Shown here in pieces: positions 32,239 to 40,582 of a DNA stretch of 40,852 nt (its first letter is position 1; every line of letters begins with the position of its first letter). Made by a program: the position numbers and the translations under genes. The stretch comes from Thermodesulfobacteriota bacterium (GTDB taxonomy: Bacteria; Desulfobacterota; Deferrimicrobia; Deferrimicrobiales; Deferrimicrobiaceae): positions 1 through 40,852 of the forward strand of contig JBFLWB010000099.1 of NCBI GenBank assembly GCA_040758155.1, written 5' to 3'. The notes under the pieces are model-generated. The model worked only from the letters and a program-made list of their open reading frames with translations. It ran no database searches and had not been told where the DNA came from.

Positions 32239-34291
32239 AGAACACCTTCCGAAGATACAAGCGCGTCTCCTGGTAGCTGACACGCTCTAGGAACGCCGCC
32301 GGGTCCCCGCCGGACGCCTCCCACCAGCGGCTCACCGCCTTCTCCCCCCCGTTGTACGCGGCGACGGTGCGGAAGTAGTCCCCGTCGAAGCGCTTCAGCA
32401 GGTGCGACAGGTACGCAGCCCCGAGCCGCACGTTGACCGCGGGGCGGGTCAGGTCGGTCCGGCCCGGCTTCGGGAGTTTCTCCCTGCGGGCGGTCTCGGC
32501 AGCCGTTTTCGGCATGAGCTGCATCAGCCCCACGGCGCCCGCCGAGGAGAGAACGTCCGCCTGGAACATTGACTCCTGGCGGATGAGCGCGTGGAGGAAC
32601 AGCGGGTCGATCCCGGACTTCCGGGAATCGCAGTCGCCCAGGAACTCCGGCGCGAGCGGGTACCGGATCCGGTCGATCAGCCCGGGATTCGCGAAGTCCA
32701 CGGGGATGTCCGCCGTCTCCCGGATGGCGCCCCTCAGGTCTCCCGCCAGGTAGCGGAACAGCCCCGCAGCCCCTTCGTCCGCCAGCCCGATCGCATTCTT
32801 CATGGCGGCCCGGTCGACCCGCTGCGACTCCAGCACCGCGTAGTTCGCCACCCCCAGGCTCCCGAGCCGCGCGACGCGGAGCACCTTCTCCTTGTCCGCC
32901 GGATCCCACGGGGCGCCGAGGACCCTGCCCCACAGGAGATCCCTTTCCTGCCGGCACGCGTCCGTCTCGCCGCTGGAAGGAGCGTTGATCATCCCGAAGG
33001 GATCGCGCCCCTGGTCCTTCAACGCGAGCAGGGCATAGATTCCCGCGGAAGGATCGGCGGAAAGGCCGGCGAGGATCCGTTCGGCCTCCTGCGCCCGCCC
33101 GCTCTCCCGAAGCGCCCGCGCCCGCCAGAACCGGTGCCGGGCGGATTCCACCTCGCCGAACCCGCCGCGCTCCCCCGTGCGGAAGGCGGCGACCGCTTCA
33201 TCGTACTTTTTCTGCTGGTACAGCCCGAAGGCGTGGCGGAAGAGCGACTCCTGCCGGATCCGGTCGTTCGACGCCAGCCGCAGCAGCCCGAACGCATCCG
33301 TCGCGCCCGCGAAGTCACCGTCGTCCAGGGAGATCCACGCCGCCTGGTAGCGCGCCCGCTCCGCCGTCGAGAAGGCCGGGCTCTCCGCGGCGACTTCGAG
33401 AAACACCTTCTTCGCCTCCGCCAGCTTCCCTGCCTTCCAGTCGATGCGCGCCTGCAGGTACCGCATCTCCGCCCGCAGGACCGGCAGCCCTTCCGCGAAC
33501 CGTTTCGACAGGAGATCGGACGCCGCCGCCGTCTCCCCCTGCTTCCGCAGCAGCTCCGCGTAATCGAGCACCATGTTGTAGTATTCCGTGGACTCGGGGT
33601 ACCGGTTCACGGCGTCCTCGTAGATCGCGCGCGCCCGCTCGAAGTCGCCCGCCCGCCCGGCGGCCTTCGCCATCTTCGCGTGGAACCCCACGGGGAGGCC
33701 GAACGACGCCAGCCGCCCCTCCTTCCACCAGCTCCACAGCCGCTCGTACGAAAGGGCGGCCGCCGACTGCGCGGGATACGCGCTGAAGTTCTCCAGGTGG
33801 AGCCCGGCCGCCTCGGGCGTAGGACCGCTTTCCTCGGCCAGGAGCGTCGCCGCGTACCCTTCCTCCGACCTCCTTCCGTTGCCGGTCACCTTCCCGCGGG
33901 AGACGGAAAGGGCCGCGCGCGCCGCCGGCAGGTCGTTGTCGAGCGCCGACGCGTATGCGATCTCGTGCCGCATGTAGGGGACCAGGGGCGAGCGCGGGTA
34001 CAGCTCTTCGAGCCGGGCCGCGACCTCCGCCGCCTCGGGACGCTTCCGCTCCCGCGCGAAGGCCATCCCCGTGAAGTACACTACGTAGTCCCCCAGGTCG
34101 TACTCCGCCGGGGGGATCTTCGAGAGCTCGGCGCGCGCCTCCGCGTACCGTTCCCGGTCGAGGTGGCCCCACGCCTCGCGGAAGGAGCGGTCGTGGAGCC
34201 CGGAATCGCCGCGGCAGGGGGCGGCGGGCAGGGAAAGCAGGAGGAGGAGCGGCGCCCAAAGGGCGGCCGCGGAAATCGCGCGTTTCATCAT
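32033..34291 (-). CDS. slt: Soluble lytic murein transglycosylase (Slt70-like)
   Basis: 752 aa from the ATG at 34291, or 751 from 34288, which a leaderless start would favour. A signal peptide (about 1-29) leads to a long helical-repeat superhelix (about 35-540) and a C-terminal SLT domain: catalytic E573 in LFLHALIRQESMFQADVL, then SAGAVGLMQLMPKTAAETAR, VNVRLGAAYLSHLLKRF and TVAAYNGGEKAVSRWW. It cleaves peptidoglycan in the periplasm to 1,6-anhydro-muropeptides, the material NagZ acts on after uptake. A Pro/Ala-rich tail (705-752) lies within the 206 bp overlap with nagZ. Confidence 0.93.
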   Translation of the reverse strand: MMKRAISAAALWAPLLLLLSLPAAPCRGDSGLHDRSFREAWGHLDRERYAEARAELSKIPPAEYDLGDYVVYFTGMAFARERKRPEAAEVAARLEELYPRSPLVPYMRHEIAYASALDNDLPAARAALSVSRGKVTGNGRRSEEGYAATLLAEESGPTPEAAGLHLENFSAYPAQSAAALSYERLWSWWKEGRLASFGLPVGFHAKMAKAAGRAGDFERARAIYEDAVNRYPESTEYYNMVLDYAELLRKQGETAAASDLLSKRFAEGLPVLRAEMRYLQARIDWKAGKLAEAKKVFLEVAAESPAFSTAERARYQAAWISLDDGDFAGATDAFGLLRLASNDRIRQESLFRHAFGLYQQKKYDEAVAAFRTGERGGFGEVESARHRFWRARALRESGRAQEAERILAGLSADPSAGIYALLALKDQGRDPFGMINAPSSGETDACRQERDLLWGRVLGAPWDPADKEKVLRVARLGSLGVANYAVLESQRVDRAAMKNAIGLADEGAAGLFRYLAGDLRGAIRETADIPVDFANPGLIDRIRYPLAPEFLGDCDSRKSGIDPLFLHALIRQESMFQADVLSSAGAVGLMQLMPKTAAETARREKLPKPGRTDLTRPAVNVRLGAAYLSHLLKRFDGDYFRTVAAYNGGEKAVSRWWEASGGDPAAFLERVSYQETRLYLRKVFFNLLQYYRLYRPSMFARYLPSAPAAAPTAPGSAPAPAPSDPGGDVPPTPSTPGAVPTAEPPTTATDGM

Positions 34292-34294
34292 GTT

Positions 34295-34324
34295 ATTATC
34301 GGCGGAACGAAGCAGAATTCTCAA
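34295..34324 (-). promoter_or_regulatory. slt promoter placing the start point at the ATG
   Basis: On the minus strand, TTGAGA (34319-34324) and GATAAT (34295-34300) are 18 nt apart. The expected first base is near 34288, which coincides with the second of two tandem ATG codons. No ribosome site precedes them, so a leaderless mRNA is likely. Confidence 0.5.
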
Positions 34325-34340
34325 GGAGACCTCCGGTCCC

Positions 34341-35186
34341 GTGAACGTTTCCCTTTCCACGCACCTTTTCGTCTTCCACCCGCTGGACGACGCGGTCCTT
34401 TCCCTGTTTCCGAAGTACGGCTTCTCCCTCACGGAGATCTGGGCGATGCCGCCGCATTTCCCCTACGCCGACGGGCCGGCCGCGGACCGGATCGCGGAGG
34501 GGCTGGCGCGGCACGGCGTCCGGATCGCGAGTCTCCACGGCCCGATCTATCCCGACGTGCGCAGCTATAAAAAGGACCGCTGGTTCTCCCTTTCCTCCAC
34601 GGACGAGGAGCGCCGTCTCGAATCCGTGGACGCCAACCGGACGGCGGCGGAGTGGCTCGCGCGCCGCGGGGGCGGGACGGTGGTGCTCCACACGGGATTC
34701 CCGGAGGGCGACTGGTACCCGCACCGGTGGGCCTCCTTTCTTTCCTCGCTTGGAGAGCTCGTCGCGTCGGCGCCCGCGGGCGTCCGGTTCGCCGTGGAGA
34801 ACACGCCGGTGGGCTCCGGAAGCACGGACATCGTCCGCGACATCGTGGAGCGCTTCCCCCCGGACCGGGTCGGGATCTGCATCGACCTGGGGCACGCCCA
34901 CGTCCTCGAGACGGTGGAGGGGGCCGTGCGGACCGCCGGAGACCGCCTCATCCACGTGCATGCCTCCGACAACCACGGGATCAAGGACGACCACCTCGTT
35001 CCGGGCAGGGGGTCGATCCCCTGGGACCGGGCGATATCCGCGCTTGCCGAGGCCGGCTTCGGCGGCCCCTTCACGATCGAGCTGCGCGACTATACGCGCG
35101 GCGATTCCCCGCCCTACAACGACTTCGACCAGATCCTCGCGGAGACGCGCTCCGCCCTCGACCGGATCCTCGGAGGCGCGGCTTGA
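34341..35186 (+). CDS. TIM-barrel sugar isomerase/epimerase-like metalloenzyme
   Basis: 281 aa from a GTG at 34341 (AAGGAG 12 nt upstream). It belongs to the xylose-isomerase-like/AP-endonuclease-2 superfamily. Probable metal ligands are H66 (SLHGPIY), H117 (VVLHTGFPEG), E153 (FAVENTPVG), D182 and H185 (CIDLGHAHV), H207, D210 and H212 (HVHASDNHGI) and E247 (TIELRD). The substrate cannot be read from sequence. Its stop overlaps the AmgK-like start (TTGA), so the three genes from here to 37245 form a coupled operon. A role in amino-sugar salvage is inferred from that context. Confidence 0.85.
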   Translation: MNVSLSTHLFVFHPLDDAVLSLFPKYGFSLTEIWAMPPHFPYADGPAADRIAEGLARHGVRIASLHGPIYPDVRSYKKDRWFSLSSTDEERRLESVDANRTAAEWLARRGGGTVVLHTGFPEGDWYPHRWASFLSSLGELVASAPAGVRFAVENTPVGSGSTDIVRDIVERFPPDRVGICIDLGHAHVLETVEGAVRTAGDRLIHVHASDNHGIKDDHLVPGRGSIPWDRAISALAEAGFGGPFTIELRDYTRGDSPPYNDFDQILAETRSALDRILGGAA

Positions 35187-36286
35187 CGGCCGGGCCCGAT
35201 CTCTCCGCGGTCCGCCGGGGGATCTCGGCGCTCCATCCTTCCATCGACCCCGCGGCGGCGGAAATCGTTCCGCTGGCGGGAGACGCTTCGACCCGCTCCT
35301 ACTTCCGCGTGCGCCTCCCCGCGGGCTCCGCCGTCCCTTCGGTCGTCGTGATGCACTACCCGGACGAGGTCCCGCCGGGGGAGGAGCTGCCGTTCCTGAA
35401 CGTCCACCGCTATCTCCGGAAAGCGGGCGTCCCTGTGCCTGCGTCGCTGCGCCACGAACCGGAGGCAAGGCTGCTGTTCCTCGAAGACGCCGGCGACACG
35501 ATGCTCGAGGACGCCGTCCGGGAGCGCGGCACGGCCGGATGCCTTTCGCTGTACGAGCAGTGCGTCGAAATCCTGGTGAGGATCCAGTCCGAGGGCACCC
35601 GCTGCCTGGACGGGGCGGCGATCGCCTCGCGCCTGGCGTTCGACCTTCGGAAATTCTCCGAGGAGATCGATTTCTTCTTCCTGCACGCCGTGCGGGAATA
35701 CGGGGGGATCCCCCTGTCGGACGGCGAGGAGCGCGCCATCGAGGAGCTCTTCCTCCCCTTCCTCGAGAAGACCGTCTCCCTGCCGCGGGTGCTGGCGCAC
35801 CGCGACTATCACAGCCGGAACGTGATGGTCCTGGGGGAAGAGCGGAGCCCGGGGCATGCGAACCTGCGGGTCCTCGACTTCCAGGATGCGCGGATGGGGA
35901 GCGTATTCTACGACCTCGCCTCCCTGCTGCGCGATTCCTACGTCACCCTCGCGGAGGAGGAGGTCGATCATCTCGGATACGCATGGCGGCACGCGGCAAC
36001 CCGGGAGCTGCTCCGCTCGGCGGGCGATCCCGGGGGGTTCGGGGCGCTGCTGGACGCGGCGGCGCTGCAGCGCAACGTCAAGGCGATCGGCACCTTCGGG
36101 AACCAGGCGCACAACCGCGGCAAGCGGCTCTACCTCCGGTTCATCCCGCCGACCGTGGCGCACCTGCGCGGGAATTTCGGGCGAAACGCCGAAACGCGCG
36201 CCCTCGCCGCGAGGCTGCTCCCACTGCTGGACGCGCTGGCGGAGAAGGCGCGGGAGGACGCCGGTCGCGAAGAGGCGGCGACGTGA
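35183..36286 (+). CDS. amgK: AmgK-like amino-sugar (MurNAc/GlcNAc) anomeric kinase
   Basis: 367 aa from a TTG at 35183 with GGAGG 6 nt upstream. It is an aminoglycoside-phosphotransferase fold with the AmgK-type loop LAGDASTRSYFRVRLP (31-46), FLEDAGDTML, the catalytic loop LAHRDYHSRNVMV (D208, N213) and the metal aspartate D232 in VLDFQDARMGSVFYDLASLL. AmgK phosphorylates MurNAc and GlcNAc at C1 in a pathway that bypasses de novo UDP-MurNAc synthesis. The adjacent MurU-like gene (GTGA overlap) is the expected partner and is the main reason for the specific name; other sugar substrates are possible. Confidence 0.8.
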   Translation: MTAGPDLSAVRRGISALHPSIDPAAAEIVPLAGDASTRSYFRVRLPAGSAVPSVVVMHYPDEVPPGEELPFLNVHRYLRKAGVPVPASLRHEPEARLLFLEDAGDTMLEDAVRERGTAGCLSLYEQCVEILVRIQSEGTRCLDGAAIASRLAFDLRKFSEEIDFFFLHAVREYGGIPLSDGEERAIEELFLPFLEKTVSLPRVLAHRDYHSRNVMVLGEERSPGHANLRVLDFQDARMGSVFYDLASLLRDSYVTLAEEEVDHLGYAWRHAATRELLRSAGDPGGFGALLDAAALQRNVKAIGTFGNQAHNRGKRLYLRFIPPTVAHLRGNFGRNAETRALAARLLPLLDALAEKAREDAGREEAAT

Positions 36287-37245
36287 GGGCGATGGTCCTG
36301 GCCGCAGGGCTCGGGACGCGGTTGCGGCCGCTGACCCTCGAGATCCCGAAGCCGGCCGTCCCGGTGCTGGGGTGTCCCCTGTGCGGCTACGCGATGGAGT
36401 TCCTCCACACTCACGGCGCGACGGAGTTCCTTCTCAACCTCCACCACGGGCCGGACGCCGTCAGGCAGCGCGTGGATGCGTGGGCCGCGGGGCGGTTCCC
36501 GGTGGCGTACGCCTTCGAGCCGGAGATCCTCGGCACCGGCGGCGGAATCGGCAATGCGCGGGAGTTCCTTAAAGGGGGGACCTTCCTCGTCGCCAATTCC
36601 GACGTGATCGCCCGCTTCCCTCTGGACGAGGCGCTGGACCGTCACCGGGAATCCGGCGCGCTGGCGACGCTGGTGCTGTTCCCGGACCCGGGTAAGCGGT
36701 ACACGCCGGTGCGCGCCCGGGAGGACGGGTCGGTGACCGGATTCGGGGAGGATGCGCCCGGAGGGGCGTTCGAGGGGTTCTTCACGGGATATCAGATCAT
36801 CGAGCCGGAGCTTCTGGAGCATATCCCGCGGGGGAGGCCCTCCTGCATCGTCCGCGAGACCTACGCCCCGCTGATCGCCCGCGGGGCGCCGATCCGCGCG
36901 TTCCGGACCTCCGGCGCCTTTCTCGATTTCGGGACGCCCGCCGACTACCTCGCGGGGGCGATCTCCCTGCTCGGCGGCCTGGACGGCGGCGGCCGGAAGA
37001 ACGCCGGCCGCGTTTTCATCGCCCCCGGGGCCCGCGTCGATCCTTCGGCATCGGTGGGGCCGGACGCGGCGATCGAGTCGGGAGCGGTGGTGGAAGCGGG
37101 TGCCCGTGTGCGGCGCGCGATCGTCTGGCCCGGCGCCCGGGTCGCGCCCGGGGCCGTGGTCGAAAACGGGATCCTCACGCCGAGGCAATTCGTTCCGGCC
37201 GGCTGGCCCCCTCTGGCCCCCTCTATACCTCCTCGGTCCATGTAG
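36283..37245 (+). CDS. murU: MurU-like sugar-1-phosphate nucleotidyltransferase with beta-helix tail
   Basis: 320 aa from a GTG at 36283, overlapping the kinase stop. The N-terminal Rossmann-type domain has AMVLAAGLGTRLRPLTLE, IPKPAVPVLG, EILGTGGGIGNAREFL and the metal site VANSDVIARF. About 225 residues match MurU, which makes UDP-MurNAc from MurNAc-1-phosphate and UTP. An extra C-terminal part (VFIAPGARVDPSASVGPDAA, IESGAVVEAGARV, WPGARVAPGAVVENG) is a left-handed beta-helix of hexapeptide repeats, absent from short MurU enzymes and more like GlmU or mannose-1-phosphate guanylyltransferases. Another NDP-sugar product is therefore possible. Confidence 0.78.
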   Translation: MRAMVLAAGLGTRLRPLTLEIPKPAVPVLGCPLCGYAMEFLHTHGATEFLLNLHHGPDAVRQRVDAWAAGRFPVAYAFEPEILGTGGGIGNAREFLKGGTFLVANSDVIARFPLDEALDRHRESGALATLVLFPDPGKRYTPVRAREDGSVTGFGEDAPGGAFEGFFTGYQIIEPELLEHIPRGRPSCIVRETYAPLIARGAPIRAFRTSGAFLDFGTPADYLAGAISLLGGLDGGGRKNAGRVFIAPGARVDPSASVGPDAAIESGAVVEAGARVRRAIVWPGARVAPGAVVENGILTPRQFVPAGWPPLAPSIPPRSM

Positions 37246-37260
37246 CTATAATGGCCACAT
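37240..37260 (+). promoter_or_regulatory. Palindromic operator over the -10 box of the Phd/VapC operon
   Basis: An imperfect palindrome TGTAGCTATAATGGCCACA (37241-37259; outer A and T also pair) matches its complement at 14 of 19 positions. It contains a consensus -10 TATAAT (37247-37252). The expected start is near 37259, 20 bp before the antitoxin ATG. Binding of the antitoxin here would block the promoter. No good -35 is seen. Confidence 0.6.
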
Positions 37261-37278
37261 AGACCGGGGAGGTGTGTC

Positions 37279-37560
37279 ATGCACATCGTCGGAGTGCGGG
37301 AGCTGAAGAACCGGCTCACCCATTACCTGTCGCTCACCCGCCGCGGCATGCCGGTCATCGTCACGGACCGCAACGAGCCGATCGCCGTCCTGCACGCGCT
37401 GGACAAGATCGAGAAGACGGCGGGAACCGAGGAGCGGCTGGCGTCGCTGGCCCACGCGAAACGGCTCAGGATGCCTACGGACCTTTCCGCTTTCCGGCCG
37501 GTCCGGCGGGCTGCCGGAGGGAAAAAAGCGTCGGAGCTGATCATCGAGGAGCGGCGATGA
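37279..37560 (+). CDS. Phd/YefM-family antitoxin
   Basis: 93 aa with GGGGAGG 6 nt before the ATG. The N-terminal DNA-binding fold is typical: VGVRELKNRLTHYLSLTRRG, MPVIVTDRNEPIAVLHAL. The C-terminal half (from about 55) is charged and probably wraps the toxin. Its stop overlaps the toxin start by 4 nt (ATGA). It likely represses its own operon at the palindrome 37240-37260. Confidence 0.9.
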   Translation: MHIVGVRELKNRLTHYLSLTRRGMPVIVTDRNEPIAVLHALDKIEKTAGTEERLASLAHAKRLRMPTDLSAFRPVRRAAGGKKASELIIEERR

Positions 37561-37988
37561 TCTACCTCGAAAGCAGCGCGCTGGTGAAACGATATGTGGA
37601 GGAACCCGGTTCCGATGCCGTGGACCGGTTGCTTGCCGAGCACCGCCACGCGGCGATCTCCCGGCTGGGATACCCGGAAATCCTGTCTGCCTTGAACCGG
37701 AAGCGCGGTATGAAGGAACTCTCCGCGCGCGCCCTCGGGAAGCTCATCGCCGCGTTCGAAGCCGACTGGGCGAAGCTGTTCGTCCTCGAATTCGACGAGG
37801 AGCTGCTTCCCGGCATCAAGGACGCTATCCTGAGGCATTCCCTCCGGGGGGCGGACGCCGTCCACCTCGTCACCGCCATGTGGCTCCGTTCGGTATTGAA
37901 GGAGGATGTCGTGTTCGCCTGCGCCGACGCGAAACTGCTCGCCGCGGCGCAAAGGGAACGGCTGATCGCGTTCGATCCTGGCGGTTAG
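37557..37988 (+). CDS. VapC-like PIN-domain RNase toxin
   Basis: 143 aa. The PIN acidic residues are E5 (IYLESSALVKRYVEE), E41 (YPEILSALNRK), D99 (LRGADAVHLVTAMW) and D121 (FACADAKLLAAA). The first position, usually Asp, is Glu here, a variant that also occurs in other VapC-like proteins. VapC toxins cut tRNA or rRNA and are held inactive by the antitoxin. The gene converges on the DUF255 gene with a 4 bp overlap of stop codons. Confidence 0.9.
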   Translation: MIYLESSALVKRYVEEPGSDAVDRLLAEHRHAAISRLGYPEILSALNRKRGMKELSARALGKLIAAFEADWAKLFVLEFDEELLPGIKDAILRHSLRGADAVHLVTAMWLRSVLKEDVVFACADAKLLAAAQRERLIAFDPGG

Positions 37989-39535
37989 TTCGCCTTCCGG
38001 TAAAGAAGCAGGGCGCTGCCGTAGGGCGCAGCGAAGGCGCCGCGCCGGTCCGCTTCGGCGGACAGCCCGCACAGGACGCGGACGGCGATGCCGAACAGGT
38101 CGTCCCGCGCGGCGGCCCGGGCGAACCGCATGAGGGCCATCGCTGCCGTCGCGTTTGCGCCGAACGGATACAGCTCGACCGACAGGTGGCCGATATCGCC
38201 GGCGGCCGGAATCCTGTCGGCGAATCCCGACGATCCCTCCCGGTACAGGCGCCCGACGATGAAGGACAGCGCATCCTCCGCGGACCGCAGGTATCCCTCC
38301 TTCCCCGTGGCGTCGAACAGGTCGAGATGCGCCGCGGCCGCGGCGGCGTTGTCGGCGAGCAGGCCGCACGGAGGATCGCCCGCGACCCCCGGCCGCGCGA
38401 GGAACCGCGCCTGCCCGTCCCCCCTGTCCCACAGCGACTCCCGCAGGAAGTCCGCGAGCCGCTCCGCCCTGCCCAGGAGGGAGTCCCCTCCCGCCTCGTC
38501 GCCCCGGGGCGGGCCGAACGCCCGGTGCGCCGCCGCAAGCGCCGAGACCGTCTTCGCGTTGTACTCGGAGAAGATCGTGCGGTCGACCGAGGGCGGGAGG
38601 CGCCGCGCCCTTTCGTCCGCCGGCAGCGGGTAGTACGTCTCGTCCGCGCACTGGCTGCCGAAAAACGCGCCGGTGCCGGGGTCGTGCAGCCTGCCGAACA
38701 GGAACCGGAGGATGTCCCTTGCGGTCCCGGCGAAGCAGGCGTCGCCCGTCTTCCCGTAGGCCGAGGCGTACAGCGAGAGCAGTTCCGCGTTGTCGGAAAG
38801 CACCTTCTCGTAGTGCGGTGCGGTCCAGTCCCTGCGCGTGGCGTATCGGAAGAATCCGCCCTCCACCGGATCGAACAGCCCGGACGCGCCCATCGTCCGA
38901 AGCACTTTCAGGAGGATGTCCCCCATCTCCGCATCCCCTTCCAGGAGCCATGCATCCCGCAGGAAGGCGAGGATTTCCGCGACGGGGAACTTCGGCTCCT
39001 TGAAGAAGCCGGGGTGCGCGGAATCGTACATCGCGAGCACGGAACGTCTCACAAGGGAAAGGTCCTCCGGACGAGGGGACTCCGGCGCCGATTTCCTCGG
39101 CGCGGACGGATCGTCCGGGACGCTTTCGTTCGCGCGCATGTAATCGTCGACCTTCGCCCTCTCCTGCCGGTAGAAGTCGCGGCACTTCTCCAGCACGCCG
39201 GCAAGGGCGTCCGCGGGGAGGTACGTCGCGCCCGTCAGCAGCTTCCCGTCCGGCAGGAGGACCGCCATGCTGGGCCACCCTCCCTGGTTGTATCGCTCGT
39301 TGATGTCGGGACGGCGGTCGGTATCCACGCGTACGGAAATGTAGTCCTCGTTGAGCATCCTCACGACCCGCGGATCGGCAAGCGACGTCATGTCGAGGAC
39401 GCGGCACCAGTGGCACCAGGTCGCCCCGATGTCGAGGAAGATCAGCTTCCCTTCCTCCGCCGCGCGCGCCAGCGTCTCCGGTTCCCACTCGTTCCAGAGG
39501 ACGGAGGTCCCATCGTTGCCGTTGCCGTTCTCCAT
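37985..39535 (-). CDS. DUF255 thioredoxin-like protein with alpha/alpha barrel (YyaL/SPATA20-like)
   Basis: 516 aa; GGGAGG 6 nt before the ATG. The N-terminal thioredoxin-like domain has IFLDIGATWCHWCRVLDM (CxxC 41-44 region), YISVRVDTDRRPDINERY and GGWPSMAVLLPDGKLLTGAT. The rest is a helical barrel of the N-acylglucosamine-epimerase type (DPVEGGFFRYATRRDWTAPH, YEKVLSDNAELLSLYA). It is shorter than the 650-700 aa usual in the family. Substrate unknown; a redox or carbohydrate-related role is possible. No signal peptide. Confidence 0.88.
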   Translation of the reverse strand: MENGNGNDGTSVLWNEWEPETLARAAEEGKLIFLDIGATWCHWCRVLDMTSLADPRVVRMLNEDYISVRVDTDRRPDINERYNQGGWPSMAVLLPDGKLLTGATYLPADALAGVLEKCRDFYRQERAKVDDYMRANESVPDDPSAPRKSAPESPRPEDLSLVRRSVLAMYDSAHPGFFKEPKFPVAEILAFLRDAWLLEGDAEMGDILLKVLRTMGASGLFDPVEGGFFRYATRRDWTAPHYEKVLSDNAELLSLYASAYGKTGDACFAGTARDILRFLFGRLHDPGTGAFFGSQCADETYYPLPADERARRLPPSVDRTIFSEYNAKTVSALAAAHRAFGPPRGDEAGGDSLLGRAERLADFLRESLWDRGDGQARFLARPGVAGDPPCGLLADNAAAAAAHLDLFDATGKEGYLRSAEDALSFIVGRLYREGSSGFADRIPAAGDIGHLSVELYPFGANATAAMALMRFARAAARDDLFGIAVRVLCGLSAEADRRGAFAAPYGSALLLYRKAN

Positions 39536-39637
39536 CGTATGCCTCCCTTCTCCGTTCCTCAGTTCGATGAACCTTGCCGTTCGCGGTTTCAGTAATCGTC
39601 CCTTCCTGGTAGACGCCCTATGTACCCCCTGTATTCC

Positions 39638-39747
39638 GTAGCCCCAGAGACTACAAGCGAGGACGGTATGCCGTTCCCCATGTCTGTCCCCATTCTGCGG
39701 AAGTTCTGAGGAACGTCCCCGTTCTGCTGTAGTCTCCGAGGCTACAG
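39638..39747. repeat. Small palindrome-bounded repeat element
   Basis: In the 243 bp gap before uppP, a 17 bp imperfect palindrome at 39638-39654 (GTAG...CTAC) and a 21 bp one at 39727-39747 (CTGTAG...CTACAG) are inverted copies of each other (15 of 17 bases). Between them GTCCCCATTCTGC (39685-39697) and GTCCCCGTTCTGC (39715-39727) repeat in direct order. The layout resembles a REP-like or MITE-like remnant. No coding frame is supported; the rest of the gap shows nothing clear. Confidence 0.5.
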
Positions 39748-39778
39748 ATTTCAGGAGGAGTATGGGGGTAGTGGGAGA

Positions 39779-40582
39779 TCAGGAAACGTAATACAGGTAG
39801 AAACAGAGCCCCGACAGGGCCAGCGTGTACGGGGCGAAGCGGTGAAAGCGGCCGCGCACGACCAGCCCCTCGACCAGGATCAGGGCGGCGTATCCCGTCG
39901 CCATGGCAACGAGGAAGCCCGCGGTCGAGACGGCCGCGCCGTGCAATCCGGAAACGCCTTTCAGCATCGTGAACACCGTCCCGCCGAGGATCGCGGGGAT
40001 GGACAGAAGGAAGGAGAACTTCGCGGCTTTCATCGGCCCGATGCCGAGCAGCAGCGCCAGGATGATCGTCGAGCCGGACCGCGAAAGGCCGGGGAACACC
40101 GCCAGCCCCTGGACGGTCCCGATCAGCAGCGCCTCCCACCATTCGATCCGGTCGGGCTCGTCCTTGTAGCGGAACCGGGCAAGCGTCAGGAGGAGCAGGG
40201 TCGTGAGGACCAGGTACCGGAGCCCGATCCCGCGGAGGGTGATGCCCGTTTCCACGATGTCATGGAAGGCGAAGCCGATGGCGGCGGTTGGGATCGACGC
40301 AAGGATCCCCAGCCACAGGTCCCGCCTGCCCCAGTCGGAAGGAGCCGACCAGGGATCGGGCTCGGACCGGAACAGGGAGCGGAGGATCTGGAAGAGCTCT
40401 CCGCGCAGGAAGACGACGACCGCCGCGAGCGTCCCGAGGTGGAGCAGGAGGTCGAATGCCAGCTCCGGTTGCCGCAGGCCCAGGAGATGCTGCGCGAGGA
40501 ACAGGTGGGCGGAGCTGCTCACCGGAAGGAACTCGGTCGCCCCCTGGATGGCCCCCAGGAGGGCCGCCTCGAGGACCGTCAC
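39779..40582 (-). CDS. uppP: Undecaprenyl-diphosphatase UppP (BacA)
   Basis: 267 aa from a GTG at 40582 that overlaps the phosphohexomutase stop (GTGA). It removes a phosphate from undecaprenyl diphosphate to recycle the lipid carrier for peptidoglycan and other wall polymers. The two signature motifs are GAIQGATEFLPVSSSAHLFL (near 10-29) and VFPGLSRSGSTIILALLLG (about 155-173). About eight membrane helices are predicted. The length is normal for the family. Confidence 0.96.
   Translation of the reverse strand: MTVLEAALLGAIQGATEFLPVSSSAHLFLAQHLLGLRQPELAFDLLLHLGTLAAVVVFLRGELFQILRSLFRSEPDPWSAPSDWGRRDLWLGILASIPTAAIGFAFHDIVETGITLRGIGLRYLVLTTLLLLTLARFRYKDEPDRIEWWEALLIGTVQGLAVFPGLSRSGSTIILALLLGIGPMKAAKFSFLLSIPAILGGTVFTMLKGVSGLHGAAVSTAGFLVAMATGYAALILVEGLVVRGRFHRFAPYTLALSGLCFYLYYVS

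Noticed and set aside
39540-39778. Small frames in the gap before uppP, including a 9-codon frame near 39762 with an AGGAGG-like site
   Set aside because: Too short and without composition or context support; the gap is better explained by the repeat element.
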